Of a stretch of DNA of 64,000 bases, positions 35,284-44,482 are shown piece by piece (the first letter of the stretch is position 1; each line of letters opens with the position of its first letter). This DNA is from Sinorhizobium glycinis (lineage in GTDB: Bacteria > Pseudomonadota > Alphaproteobacteria > Rhizobiales > Rhizobiaceae): the NCBI RefSeq assembly GCF_001651865.1, contig NZ_LPUX01000055.1:248001-312000 (forward strand), read 5' to 3'. The notes beneath the pieces are model-generated. The model worked only from the letters and a program-made list of their open reading frames with translations. It was not told the DNA's origin and made no database searches. Position numbers and translations under genes: made by a program.

Positions 35284-37110
35284 GTGAAATACCGTTTCCT
35301 GCTTATGCTCTTGCTCCTGCCGGTCGCCGTCGTGACGCTCGCGCTCCAGGGGAATGTCGTTGCGACCCGCAGCTACATGCAGGAAGCCTCGGCGCAGGCG
35401 AATACCGCCCTGAGGCTGGCCGTCGCCGCACTCAGCGGCCATCTCAACCGCTATCAGGCGCTGCCTGCGCTCATCGCCGATCACGACGATATCAAGGAAC
35501 TCGTGACGCGCCCCCGCGATCGTCGGCTGCGGGAAGCTGTCAACGGTTATCTTAAAGAGATCAACGACCTCCTAAAATCGTCCGACATCTACGTCATCAC
35601 CCCTGACGGAGACACGGTTGCGGCCAGCAACTATGACGGTCCGGCGAGCTTCGTCGGCCAGAATTTCAGCTACCGCCCCTATTTCCAGGATGCGTTGCGG
35701 GGCGAGCAGTCCCGGTTCTATGCACTCGGCACCACGTCGCTCAAGCGCGGCTATTACTTCGGTTCGCCCATACGCATCGGCGAGGAGATTCGCGGCGTCA
35801 TCGTCTTCAAGGTCGATATCGAGACAATCGAGGCCTCCTGGCAGGGAGGCGAATACCGGATCTTCGTCTCCGATCCGGAAGGTATCATCTTCATGAGCGG
35901 AAATCCGGAATGGCTCTACGCCGGTATTCTGCCTTTGACCCAAGAGCGGCTTGCCCGGACGGAAGCCTCGCGGCGATACGCCAATGCCATCCTCCACCCG
36001 CTGCCGGTCGTTCGAAGCGAGATCGACGGCCATGCACTGATGAAAGTCTCAGGCGGCGGCAGTGCCCGGGAATACCTCGTCCTGTCCCACTACATGCCGG
36101 ACGCGGACTGGACCGTGAACGTCCTGACCGACACGGCCTCGGTCAGGACGCAGGCACTGACCGCGGTCGCGGCCGCCATCCTGTTGCTCTGCCTTGCCGG
36201 TTTGGCGATCGCAATCCTCATCCAGCGGCGGGCGCGGCTGCGCGAGCGCATGCTGATGCAGGCGCAGGCACAGGAGGAACTCGAACGCCGGGTCGATGAG
36301 CGCACCGCCGACCTCGCTCGCGTCAACATGCAGATCGAGGCGGAGATTGCCGAAAGGCGGCTTACCGAGCAGCAATTGCGCCAGACGCAGGCCGACCTCG
36401 TCCAGGCGGGCAAGCTCGCGGGGCTCGGCCAGATGTCGGCCGCCCTCTCGCATGAATTCAATCAGCCGCTTGCCGCCGCCAAGACCTATGCCGACAGCGC
36501 GGCGCTCCTGATCGAGCGGGGGAGAACGACGGAAGCGAGCGACAATGTCAGGCGCATCTCCGGCCTCATCGACCGCATGGCGGCGATCAGCCGGCACTTA
36601 CGCAATTTCGCCCGCAAACCGAATGAGAAGCTCGGCCCAGTACCGCTTGAAGACGTGATGCACGATACGATGGAGATCGTCGCGACGCGGTTGAAGACGG
36701 CGAACGCGGCAATCGATATCGACCTCGGGAACGAACCGCTCGTCGTGCGGGCCGGTTCGGTGCGGCTGCAGCAGGTGCTCGTCAACGTCATCTCCAACGC
36801 GGCCGACGCGGTCGAAGGTCTGGACGACCGCACGATTTCGGTCAGCGCCTGGCGCGAAGGCGACACGGCGGTGCTGACCATCCGCGATCGCGGACCGGGA
36901 GTTGCGCCCGCTATCGCCGAGCGCATCTTCGATCCTTTCTACACGACCAAGGGGGTCGGCAAGGGGCTCGGCCTCGGCCTCTCCATTTCCTATAACATCG
37001 TCAAGGATTTCGGCGGCAGCCTGACGGTGTCGAACCATGCCGAAGGAGGAGCCGTGTTCCGCATCGAACTTGCCGTCGTTCCCGAATCCGAGCGGGAGGC
37101 CGCCGAATGA
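35284..37110 (+). CDS. dctB: C4-dicarboxylate-type sensor histidine kinase DctB
   Basis: The 608-residue kinase has an N-terminal helix, a periplasmic double-Cache domain (about 30-290; FVGQNFSYRPYFQDALRG is typical of DctB), a second helix (about 296-318), a coiled coil and a HisKA/ATPase core with His390 in LSHEFNQPLAAAKT. N and G boxes (NVISNAADAVEG, DRGPGV, GKGLGLGLSIS) are intact. It should sense succinate, fumarate or malate outside and phosphorylate DctD. The start is GTG. The dctD ATG overlaps its stop. No dctA transporter gene lies upstream, which is unusual. Confidence 0.87.
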   Translation: MKYRFLLMLLLLPVAVVTLALQGNVVATRSYMQEASAQANTALRLAVAALSGHLNRYQALPALIADHDDIKELVTRPRDRRLREAVNGYLKEINDLLKSSDIYVITPDGDTVAASNYDGPASFVGQNFSYRPYFQDALRGEQSRFYALGTTSLKRGYYFGSPIRIGEEIRGVIVFKVDIETIEASWQGGEYRIFVSDPEGIIFMSGNPEWLYAGILPLTQERLARTEASRRYANAILHPLPVVRSEIDGHALMKVSGGGSAREYLVLSHYMPDADWTVNVLTDTASVRTQALTAVAAAILLLCLAGLAIAILIQRRARLRERMLMQAQAQEELERRVDERTADLARVNMQIEAEIAERRLTEQQLRQTQADLVQAGKLAGLGQMSAALSHEFNQPLAAAKTYADSAALLIERGRTTEASDNVRRISGLIDRMAAISRHLRNFARKPNEKLGPVPLEDVMHDTMEIVATRLKTANAAIDIDLGNEPLVVRAGSVRLQQVLVNVISNAADAVEGLDDRTISVSAWREGDTAVLTIRDRGPGVAPAIAERIFDPFYTTKGVGKGLGLGLSISYNIVKDFGGSLTVSNHAEGGAVFRIELAVVPESEREAAE

Positions 37111-38450
37111 GCGAAAGCCGCGTCCTGCTTGTCGACGACGAAGAGGAGCTTCGTCGTTCGAGCGCGCAGGCGCTGGAGCTTGCTGGCTTCCGCGTCGATA
37201 CCTTCGCCGGTGCTGAGCGGGCGCTCGAATTCATCAGCTTCAGTTTTTCGGGGGTCGTCATCAGCGACATCCGCATGCCGGGAATGGACGGCATGACCTT
37301 CCTGCAGCGCATCCGCGAGATCGACCCGGAAGTGCCGGTGATCCTTGTCACGGGCCATGGCGACGTGCAATTGGCGGTGCGGGCGATGCGCGAGGGCGCC
37401 TACGACTTCGTCGAAAAGCCGTTCACGGCGCAGACGCTTGCCGGCACCATCCGCCGCGCCCTCGACTGGCGTGGCCTGGTGCTCGAGAACCGCCGCCTGC
37501 GCGCCGTCGCCGGAAAGCGCGACGACATCGAACAGCGCCTGCCCGGACGCAGCCAGGTCATGGTCGACCTGCGCTACCGGGTGCGCGCGATCGGCGCATC
37601 GGACGCCGATACGCTGATCATCGGCGAGACCGGCGTCGGCAAGGAGGTGGTCGCCCGCGCGCTTCATGATCTGAGCAGCCGGGCCAACAGCCCCTTTATC
37701 GCCATCAACTGCGCCGCCCTGCCGCAAAACCTGATCGAAAGTGAGCTCTTCGGCCATGAACCCGGGGCGTTCCCCGGTGCCCTCAGGCCGCGCTACGGCA
37801 AGTTCGAGCACGGGCGTGGCGGCACGATCCTGCTCGACGAAATCGGCTCGATGCCTTTCGATCTCCAGGCGAAATTCCTGCGCGTGCTGCAGGAAAGGGT
37901 GATAACCCGGCTCGGTTCCAACGAGCACGTGCCGCTCGACGTTCGCTTCATCGCGACCAGCAAGGTGGAGCTGGAGCCGGAGGTCGCCGCCGGGCGCTTC
38001 CGGGCCGACCTGCTCTATCGGCTGAACGTCGCGACGCTGCGCGCGCCGTCTTTGGCGGAGCGCCGCTCCGATATCCCGCTGCTCTTCATGCAACTGGTGC
38101 GTGAATCCGCCGCCCGCTATGGCCGCGACGACATCGAGATCTCGCCGACGCTCGCCTCCGAAATGGCGACCCGCGACTGGCCGGGCAACGTCCGCGAACT
38201 CCGCAATGCAGCGGAGCGTCTGGTGCTCGGGCTCGAAACCGAGCGCGACGATGCGGCATCGCCCGCAAACGGCTCCCGCCTTGCCGACAGGGTCGCCGCC
38301 TTCGAAAAGAGCGTGATTGCCAGTGCGCTCACAGCGCACGGCGGCGCGCTGAAGCCGGTCTATGAATCGCTCGGCATCTCCCGCAAGACCCTTTACGAAA
38401 AGATGCAGAAGCTCGGCCTCGACAAGAAAGCGCTGACGGACGAGGCGTAG
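37107..38450 (+). CDS. dctD: Sigma-54-dependent response regulator DctD
   Basis: The 447-residue activator has a receiver domain (phospho-acceptor Asp54 in VISDIRMPGMDG), an AAA+ domain (Walker A GETGVGKE near 172; Walker B ILLDEIG) and a Fis-type helix-turn-helix at the C-terminus (GALKPVYESLGISRKTLYEK). The sigma-54 contact loop reads GAFPGA near residue 220 where most activators have GAFTGA. With DctB it would switch on C4-dicarboxylate uptake at an RpoN promoter. ATGA overlap with dctB shows coupled translation. Confidence 0.87.
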   Translation: MSESRVLLVDDEEELRRSSAQALELAGFRVDTFAGAERALEFISFSFSGVVISDIRMPGMDGMTFLQRIREIDPEVPVILVTGHGDVQLAVRAMREGAYDFVEKPFTAQTLAGTIRRALDWRGLVLENRRLRAVAGKRDDIEQRLPGRSQVMVDLRYRVRAIGASDADTLIIGETGVGKEVVARALHDLSSRANSPFIAINCAALPQNLIESELFGHEPGAFPGALRPRYGKFEHGRGGTILLDEIGSMPFDLQAKFLRVLQERVITRLGSNEHVPLDVRFIATSKVELEPEVAAGRFRADLLYRLNVATLRAPSLAERRSDIPLLFMQLVRESAARYGRDDIEISPTLASEMATRDWPGNVRELRNAAERLVLGLETERDDAASPANGSRLADRVAAFEKSVIASALTAHGGALKPVYESLGISRKTLYEKMQKLGLDKKALTDEA

Positions 38451-38541
38451 GGCGGGGCGCAAGGAAGCGTACGCCGCCTTGTCCTGCTGCGATGACAAGG
38501 CGTCGGCAGGCCGAATGCGCGTCCCGCCGGCGCGCGACCCC

Positions 38542-40851
38542 TCACGCCGTTGCCTTGTTGGACGCGGCAGAAAGCTCGCGCGTGCGGGTGCTTTCCGGGA
38601 CTGCGGGCAATTGGTAGACGATCACCGCCCCTTGCGTCTTGTCGAGATATTGCATGAGGGCGGTGACGAGGTGGTAGAAGATGGAGGCTGGGACTTCGGT
38701 CGCGACGGCCCTGCCCTTTTCGTCGATGCGGTCGATCCACATGCCGAGCGGCGCCGGGTCGATGTGCCAGCGGAACAAGCGGCCGACGCGGGCCTCGATC
38801 TCCGGCTTCAGGTCCGGTCCGCCGGTGCCTTCGAGCGCAAGTGCGGCCTTGACCGCCTCGGCCTGCGGCCAGCTGCGCGAGGTGAGGTCGAGCGGCAGAG
38901 CGGAGCGCGACACCGCGCCATAGGCCAATCCGGTCGAGCGGTTGAGTCCGTTGGCATGCGCGGATGCGTAGAGCTTGCGGGCAAAGGCGATCAGATCCGT
39001 CTGCCGGCTCTTGCCGGCGAATTCGACCAGCAACGATGCCCATTCGAAGTGATGCCCCGGCTCGGTCCACTGGCCCTGCTCGCCGGCGGCGGGCTTCCAG
39101 GAGTCGTCGAAGTATTCGCCGAGCGTCCAGCTTTCCGAGTCGAAGAAATGGCTGCGGAACAGGTCGATGATGCGGGCGGCCCGCCGCAGATAGCCGCGTT
39201 CGCCGGTTGCCGTGTGCCAAGCGAGAAAGGCTTCAAGCAGATGCATGTGAGGGTTGGTTCGGCGCAGCTCTGTACCATCGGAGGTCTCCAGGAAACCGGT
39301 CAGCCGCTCGTCCTCGAGATGCGCGTCGAGAAAGGCGAAGGTCTCCTGGCTGAGCCGCAGCGCGTCCGGATTGCCGGCCTGGTGGGCGTGGGCGAGCGCC
39401 AGGAGCACGCAGGCATGATCGTAGGCGTCCTCGCAGGGGTCTGCGATCGTGCCGTCGACATGAAGCACCCGCGCCCAGCCGCCGCGCTTCGTGCGGCCTC
39501 TTTCCATGAAGGCTATGCCGTGCTCGATCAGCCGGTCGGCATCGCCGTTCCAGCCGCGCAGCTTAGCCACGGAAAAGGCGTAGACCTGGCGGGCCATGGT
39601 ACGCATCCGTTTCGGCCTCATCAGCGGCGCGGCCTCGAAGCTCAGCGCTTCATAGAAGCCGCCATGGCGCTCATCGACACCGGCCGTCGACCACAGCGGC
39701 AGCGTCTCCTCGAACAGCCAGTGGGCGACCCGCTGCCGCCAGGCGCCGGGCAGCAGCACGCGGTCGTGGGCCGGAGTGAACTTTGTCTCCAGCCGGCCGC
39801 TCTTCTCCAGCTGCTCGACGATGCGTTTGACCTCCTGGCTCTTGCCCACAGGCGCCACGAAGGTCGCGTCAGCCGTCGCCACGATCGCGATGTCCTTGAG
39901 CCCGATCGCGGAGAGCAGCCGGCCCTGGCTGCGCAGGTACGAGTGCTCGCAGTCGATCGCGACGACGTCGCCGATCACCACATTGGCGTTCGCGTCGGTC
40001 GGACTGACGTCGAGAAGCGACTGCCAGGATCCGAGGTCGCTCCAGCGGAAACTCGCCGGCACCATCGCGATGCCCCCAGCGTGCTCCATGATGGCATAGT
40101 CGATCGAGACCGAGGGAATTGCCGAGTAGAGCCCAAGCGGCAGATAGGTGCCCGACACCTCGCTCGCCGCCGCGGCGAAGGCGCGCTCCGCCTTATCCCA
40201 GATATCCGGCTGATGCTTGCGGAACGCCGCCCGCATGGCCTCGGCGCGGAACAGGAAGATGCCGGCATTCCAAAAGAAGGTTCCGGCCGCGACATATGCC
40301 TTCGCCGTCTCCAGGTCGGGCTTTTCGACGAAGCGCGCGACATCGCGAACATCGCCGTCCCCCGTTGCCTCGATATAGCCGTAACCGGTCTCCGGCTGGC
40401 CCGGCGGGATGCCGAATATGACAAGCCTGCCAGCTTCTGCGGCCGGCACGCCCTTTTCAACCGTTTCCCAGAACTGCTCATCCGTCGAAATCTCGTGGTC
40501 GGAGGGCACGACCAGAACCAGCCCGTCGCCGTGCGCAGCGATCGTCTCGAGTGCGGCCACCGCTACCGCAGCCGCGGTATTGCGGCCGCTTGGCTCGAAT
40601 ATCGCGCGGCCGCCGGCCAGATCGATATTGGCCATGTCGGAGCGCACTCGCTCGGCATGGCGTTCCGAGGCGATCAGATGCACCGGCGTGTCTCCGGCCG
40701 GCCGCGCTCTCAACCGTGCCACGGTCCTGACAAGCATCGAGCCGTTGCCGGCAAGGTCATGGAACTGCTTGGGATTGTCCTCACGAGACAGCGGCCAAAG
40801 CCGCGAGCCGACGCCGCCGCTCATTACAAAACAGGAAATCCGTGCAACCAT
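38542..40851 (-). CDS. Mannose-1-phosphate guanylyltransferase fused to an AGE-family epimerase/isomerase
   Basis: The 769-residue protein joins two enzymes. Residues 1-345 are a nucleotidyltransferase of the ManC/CpsB type (FVMSGGVGSRLWPLSR, FEPSGRNTAAAV, FVEKPD, SIDYAIMEHA). Residues about 360-745 are an AGE-type (alpha/alpha)6 barrel (GGFYEALSF, EDAYDHACVLLALAHA, TEPGHHFEWASLL, RSWPQAEAVKA). The first half makes GDP-mannose from mannose-1-phosphate and GTP. The second may interconvert mannose and a partner hexose, taking the place of the PMI half of bifunctional ManC. AAGGGGG precedes the chosen ATG. A phosphomannomutase gene lies upstream on the same strand. Confidence 0.87.
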   Translation of the reverse strand: MVARISCFVMSGGVGSRLWPLSREDNPKQFHDLAGNGSMLVRTVARLRARPAGDTPVHLIASERHAERVRSDMANIDLAGGRAIFEPSGRNTAAAVAVAALETIAAHGDGLVLVVPSDHEISTDEQFWETVEKGVPAAEAGRLVIFGIPPGQPETGYGYIEATGDGDVRDVARFVEKPDLETAKAYVAAGTFFWNAGIFLFRAEAMRAAFRKHQPDIWDKAERAFAAAASEVSGTYLPLGLYSAIPSVSIDYAIMEHAGGIAMVPASFRWSDLGSWQSLLDVSPTDANANVVIGDVVAIDCEHSYLRSQGRLLSAIGLKDIAIVATADATFVAPVGKSQEVKRIVEQLEKSGRLETKFTPAHDRVLLPGAWRQRVAHWLFEETLPLWSTAGVDERHGGFYEALSFEAAPLMRPKRMRTMARQVYAFSVAKLRGWNGDADRLIEHGIAFMERGRTKRGGWARVLHVDGTIADPCEDAYDHACVLLALAHAHQAGNPDALRLSQETFAFLDAHLEDERLTGFLETSDGTELRRTNPHMHLLEAFLAWHTATGERGYLRRAARIIDLFRSHFFDSESWTLGEYFDDSWKPAAGEQGQWTEPGHHFEWASLLVEFAGKSRQTDLIAFARKLYASAHANGLNRSTGLAYGAVSRSALPLDLTSRSWPQAEAVKAALALEGTGGPDLKPEIEARVGRLFRWHIDPAPLGMWIDRIDEKGRAVATEVPASIFYHLVTALMQYLDKTQGAVIVYQLPAVPESTRTRELSAASNKATA

Positions 40852-40883
40852 TCTGTTGCCCCCTTCCGGCCGCTGGCAGCTAA

Positions 40884-40986
40884 AGCGCGTCGCATTCAAA
40901 CGTGTTCACGGGACGCGCTGCAGGTCTTTGTTTTCATGCATGTCGTTGTCCCAAAAACCGCTGCACGATTTTCGGGCGACATGCAT
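40884..40986. repeat. RIME-like two-palindrome intergenic repeat
   Basis: Two palindromes in tandem: AGCGCGTC...GACGCGCT (40884-40919) and ATGCATGTCG...CGACATGCAT (40936-40986), the latter enclosing a CCCAAAA/TTTTCGGG inner stem. The sequence matches, from memory, the RIME elements dispersed through Sinorhizobium genomes. It fills the gap between the manC-AGE fusion gene and the preceding manB gene and ends in the manB stop codon. Confidence 0.7.
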
Positions 40987-42542
40987 TAGATGGTTTGGTT
41001 GTAGGCGCCGACTTCCGCATGCTCCCTGAGCACGCGGTCGACCGCCTCGAACATTGAGCGCAGGCGCGCTTCCGAGACCGGGCTTTCCACCACGACGACC
41101 AGCTCAGGCTTGTTCGAGGAGGCCCGCACAAGACCCCAGGTTCCGTCATCGACCACCACGCGCACGCCGTTGACGGTGACGAGGTCGGTTATCTTCTGGC
41201 CCGCAACCGGCAGCCCATCACGCTGCATCGCCCTGAACCGCTCCGCCACACGCTCGACCACGGCATATTTCACTTCGTCGTCGCAATGCGGCGACATGGT
41301 CGGCGAGCCCCAGGTCACCGGCAGCGCCCGATAGAGCTGGGCCATGCTCATGGCGGGATTGCGGTCGAGCATATCGCAGACCGCGATCGCGGTGATCAGC
41401 CCGTCGTCATAACCGCGCCCGAGAGGCGGGTTGAAGAAAAAGTGCCCCGACTTTTCGAAGCCCGCGAGGGCGCCGAGTTCGGCAACCCTGCGCTTGATGT
41501 AGGAATGACCCGTCTTCCAATAGTCCGTGCGGGCACCGTTTGCCTTCAACACCGGATCGGTCGCGAACAGTCCGGTCGACTTCACGTCGGCCACGAACAC
41601 CGAATCGGAATGCAGAGCGGAAAGATCCCGTGCCAGCATCACCCCGATCTTGTCGGCGAAGATCTCGCTTCCTTCGTTGTCGACCACCCCGCAGCGGTCG
41701 CCGTCGCCGTCGAAACCAAGCCCGACATCGGCGCCGCTTTCCAGCACTTTGTCCCGAATGGCATGGAGCATCGCCAGGTCCTCGGGATTGGGATTATAAC
41801 GCGGGAAGGAGTGGTCGAGCTCGCAGTCGAGCGGGACCACCTCACAGCCGATCCGCTCCAGCACCTGAGGCGCGAACGCTCCGGCCGTGCCATTTCCGCA
41901 GGCCGCCACGACTTTCAGCTTCCGGGCGATGCGCCTGCCGCGGGTCAGGTCGTCGATATAGCGCTGACGGAAGTCCGGGACGAACTCATAGGCCCCGCCG
42001 CCGGTCAGGTCGAAATCGGCCTCCAGCACCATCCTTCTCAGCTCTGCCATTTCGTCGGGTCCGAAAGTCAGCGGCCGGGCCGTGCCCATTTTGACTCCGG
42101 TCCAGCCGTTCTCGTTGTGCGAGGCGGTCACCATCGCTACCGACGGCACGTCGAGCGCGAACTGCGCGAAATAGGCCATCGGCGACAGAGCCAGGCCGAT
42201 GTCCCTGACGCGCGCGCCGGCGGCCATCAGGCCACTGACCAGGGCCAGTTTGATGCCAAGCGAATAGGAGCGGAAGTCGTGCCCCGTTACAATCTCCGGG
42301 CCGGCCCCCGAGCGCCGCATGAAGGTGCCGAGCCCCATCCCCAGAGCCTGCACGCCCATCAGGTTCAGCTCTGGCGGCTTGCCGCCATCCGGCCGGCCAA
42401 ACCACCACCGTGCGTCATACTCCCGAAACCCTGTCGGCCTTATCAGCGCTCTCGTTTCAAGCACAAACCGGTCGGGCCCGGATTCGTGGAGCGGCTCAGA
42501 AGGCGAGCCTGGTTCAAGACGAGCAAAATCCACCTGCACCAT
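40986..42542 (-). CDS. manB: Phosphomannomutase/phosphoglucomutase
   Basis: The 518-residue alpha-D-phosphohexomutase has the phosphoserine loop VTASHNENGWTG, metal loop GFDGDGDRCG, sugar-binding loop GFEKSGHFFF and the C-terminal phosphate site DGTWGLVRASSNKPEL. It converts mannose-6-phosphate to mannose-1-phosphate, feeding the ManC-type enzyme encoded just downstream, so the pair supplies GDP-mannose for surface glycans. It is somewhat longer than the usual ~470 residues, with an N-terminal extension. The ATG has only a weak GCGGG before it. Confidence 0.87.
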   Translation of the reverse strand: MVQVDFARLEPGSPSEPLHESGPDRFVLETRALIRPTGFREYDARWWFGRPDGGKPPELNLMGVQALGMGLGTFMRRSGAGPEIVTGHDFRSYSLGIKLALVSGLMAAGARVRDIGLALSPMAYFAQFALDVPSVAMVTASHNENGWTGVKMGTARPLTFGPDEMAELRRMVLEADFDLTGGGAYEFVPDFRQRYIDDLTRGRRIARKLKVVAACGNGTAGAFAPQVLERIGCEVVPLDCELDHSFPRYNPNPEDLAMLHAIRDKVLESGADVGLGFDGDGDRCGVVDNEGSEIFADKIGVMLARDLSALHSDSVFVADVKSTGLFATDPVLKANGARTDYWKTGHSYIKRRVAELGALAGFEKSGHFFFNPPLGRGYDDGLITAIAVCDMLDRNPAMSMAQLYRALPVTWGSPTMSPHCDDEVKYAVVERVAERFRAMQRDGLPVAGQKITDLVTVNGVRVVVDDGTWGLVRASSNKPELVVVVESPVSEARLRSMFEAVDRVLREHAEVGAYNQTI

Positions 42543-42569
42543 CCCGCATACCGCCGGCTGTTGAAAGGA

Positions 42570-43361
42570 TTACCAAGTGCGTGATTGCGGCAGCCCTGGC
42601 TGGTCCAGTGCTCCGACCTCGGCTGAAAACATCTGGCTGGCTTTGTAAGCCACCTCAGTCCTGTTCGTGGCTCCCAGCTTTTTCATGATGTTCCGGACGT
42701 GCACCTTGACGGTGCTCTCATGCAGGTGGAGCTCATAGGCAATGATCTTGTTTGCCTTGCCGCGCCTGAGGGCCCGGATGACCTCTTCTTGCCGCTGTGT
42801 GAACATCCCCGTGGCAGGCTGTGCCATTTCCTCGCAAGCGTCTGCGACGGTGCGCCCGAGGACGCTGCTCGCGGGAACGAATGTGCCGCCTGCCCGCGCC
42901 AGGTTGACGGCCTTCACGCAGACCTCAAAGCCGATTGAGGACGGAATATAGCCCCTGGCCCCGCACTCCAGCGCTTTTAGGATTTGAGCCAGTTCATCTA
43001 TATCGGACAGGACCACGACGGGATTCGGGCCAAATTCCGTCACCAGGTGCGCGATCTCGGCCGCAATGCTGGGATCGGTGACTTTTCGGCTACCTATGTT
43101 CAAGAGGATTGCCGCCACGGGCGGATGAAGATCGTTGTTCTTCCGCCATTCATCAATCGATCCGTAAGCCAAGATCTCCAGGCCCATCCCGTGCAGCACA
43201 AGGCATCGGGCCAGGCATTCCCTATCAAGTGTGCGACTGTCCAGAATGAGCAGAGCCGAGTCCGTCTCCGGTTTTTCTTTGTTTTCCGTCTCAAGTAAGG
43301 TGCCGTGGAGAGACTCGAATTCGAGAGCGGTATTCTTGTAAGATCTGGCCACGGAATTCAT
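42570..43361 (-). CDS. LuxR-type regulator with degenerate receiver domain
   Basis: The 263-residue protein has a receiver-like domain (about 35-155) and a LuxR helix-turn-helix (about 190-250; FTQRQEEVIRALRRGKANKI, then LHESTVKVHVRNIMKKLGA). At the expected phospho-acceptor position the sequence is AAILLNIGSR, so Asn stands for Asp. The receiver probably does not accept phosphate in the normal way. It is upstream of manB on the same strand, 27 bp away. Rhizobial relatives of this architecture control exopolysaccharide or motility; that role here is inferred from location. Confidence 0.78.
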   Translation of the reverse strand: MNSVARSYKNTALEFESLHGTLLETENKEKPETDSALLILDSRTLDRECLARCLVLHGMGLEILAYGSIDEWRKNNDLHPPVAAILLNIGSRKVTDPSIAAEIAHLVTEFGPNPVVVLSDIDELAQILKALECGARGYIPSSIGFEVCVKAVNLARAGGTFVPASSVLGRTVADACEEMAQPATGMFTQRQEEVIRALRRGKANKIIAYELHLHESTVKVHVRNIMKKLGATNRTEVAYKASQMFSAEVGALDQPGLPQSRTW

Positions 43362-44482
43362 AGTATAAAATCCCCGCTACATCTATGTTTTGACCAAAGA
43401 GGCGGATGAGCAGCGGCTCACATAAACATCTTGAGCACGGAATCGTTTTTGGAGCCCTGGCAAAGAAAATGCCGCAGCTATCCGACTAAACCATACTGGG
43501 AAAGGATCTTCTCTATAAAGCCATCTACATCTCAAAACTGAAAGGCTTACTTCAATTCAACCTGAAAAACCATTATAGATTATTTGATTTACATAACAAC
43601 CATTTTTCGTTTTGCGTCTCTTCGTCGATAAAACTTAGTGGGATCGCGGAATACTCATCTACCTCCATCGGGCGATCTCCGCATGCGGCGGATAGCGCCT
43701 CAAAGTGAAGCCGAAAGACAAGAGACAGGCCTTGGCGTCTCGCCAAAGCCCCAACATCAACGCGGAGATGGGTGAGAGGCAAAGGCCATTTGCGCGGCAC
43801 CTCTTTTCTCCACAGCGTGCAATGATACATCGAGCAAATCTCGGCGTAAGATTGCTAATAAGGGCTAATGCGAATTCAGTATCTCTCTTAACTTTGGAGC
43901 GCCGACGTCGAGCGCGTCGACGGGCCCCGCACGCAGGCCTACCAGATGATAGCGGTGAGCACTCTCTTTGCTACGAGCTTTTGGATGCGCAGCGGCCGGG
44001 ACGCGGCGGGCTTCGGCTGGGCATCGGATCGGGGTGGATCGTCGCCCGCACGGCTTCTCCGACTTGCCGTCCAGCACATCGAGGATCAGTTCCGCAGCAC
44101 CGCTTAGCGCGATGCGCAACGACGTCGGCGGCTGTCCAGTCGGGATCAGGCGCAGCGCACCCTAGCCGTGGTCCCTCATCGAGGCGATGAAGCCGGTCCG
44201 GCGATCGGCGTCACTGTCACGCGTGATCCGAGAGATCAGCACGACGTTTGCAATCCGACGTTGGCGCAAGGTTGAACGGAGCGCCGATTATCGGTGAGTC
44301 TTCGCAGTATAGCCTTATCCACGCCGCATTTTGGTCATGAATATTAGCATTATTCACCACAGACGAAATTTATGGTTGTAGTGTCCGAGTTTTCGTCAAA
44401 ACGATGAACTATCGTTTATTGTCGATGAGTGTCCTTCGAGGAAGGGATACTTGCGTTTACAATATTCTGACTGGAGATACAC
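43362..44482. other. Long intergenic region at the edge of the polysaccharide island
   Basis: Over 1.1 kb has no gene I can support. The first part (43380-43640) and last part (44290-44482) are AT-rich, unlike the neighbours. The middle (43890-44200) is GC-rich and reads like an eroded gene in mixed frames. A short minus-strand frame ending at 43573 (MEVDEYSAIPLSFIDEETQN onward) is possible but weak. Confidence 0.4.

Noticed and set aside
38479..40989. An 836-codon open frame on the plus strand
   Set aside because: It lies antisense to the ManC-AGE fusion gene, whose motifs are unmistakable. The antisense frame has no recognisable motif and is a GC-codon shadow.
41286..42584. A 432-codon plus-strand frame
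   Set aside because: It is antisense to the phosphomannomutase gene with intact active-site loops; composition (many His, Gln and Arg) is typical of a shadow frame.
43865..44190. Possible transposase or regulator fragment in the long gap
   Set aside because: The frames are short and mixed, and no motif of a known family could be read in any of them.
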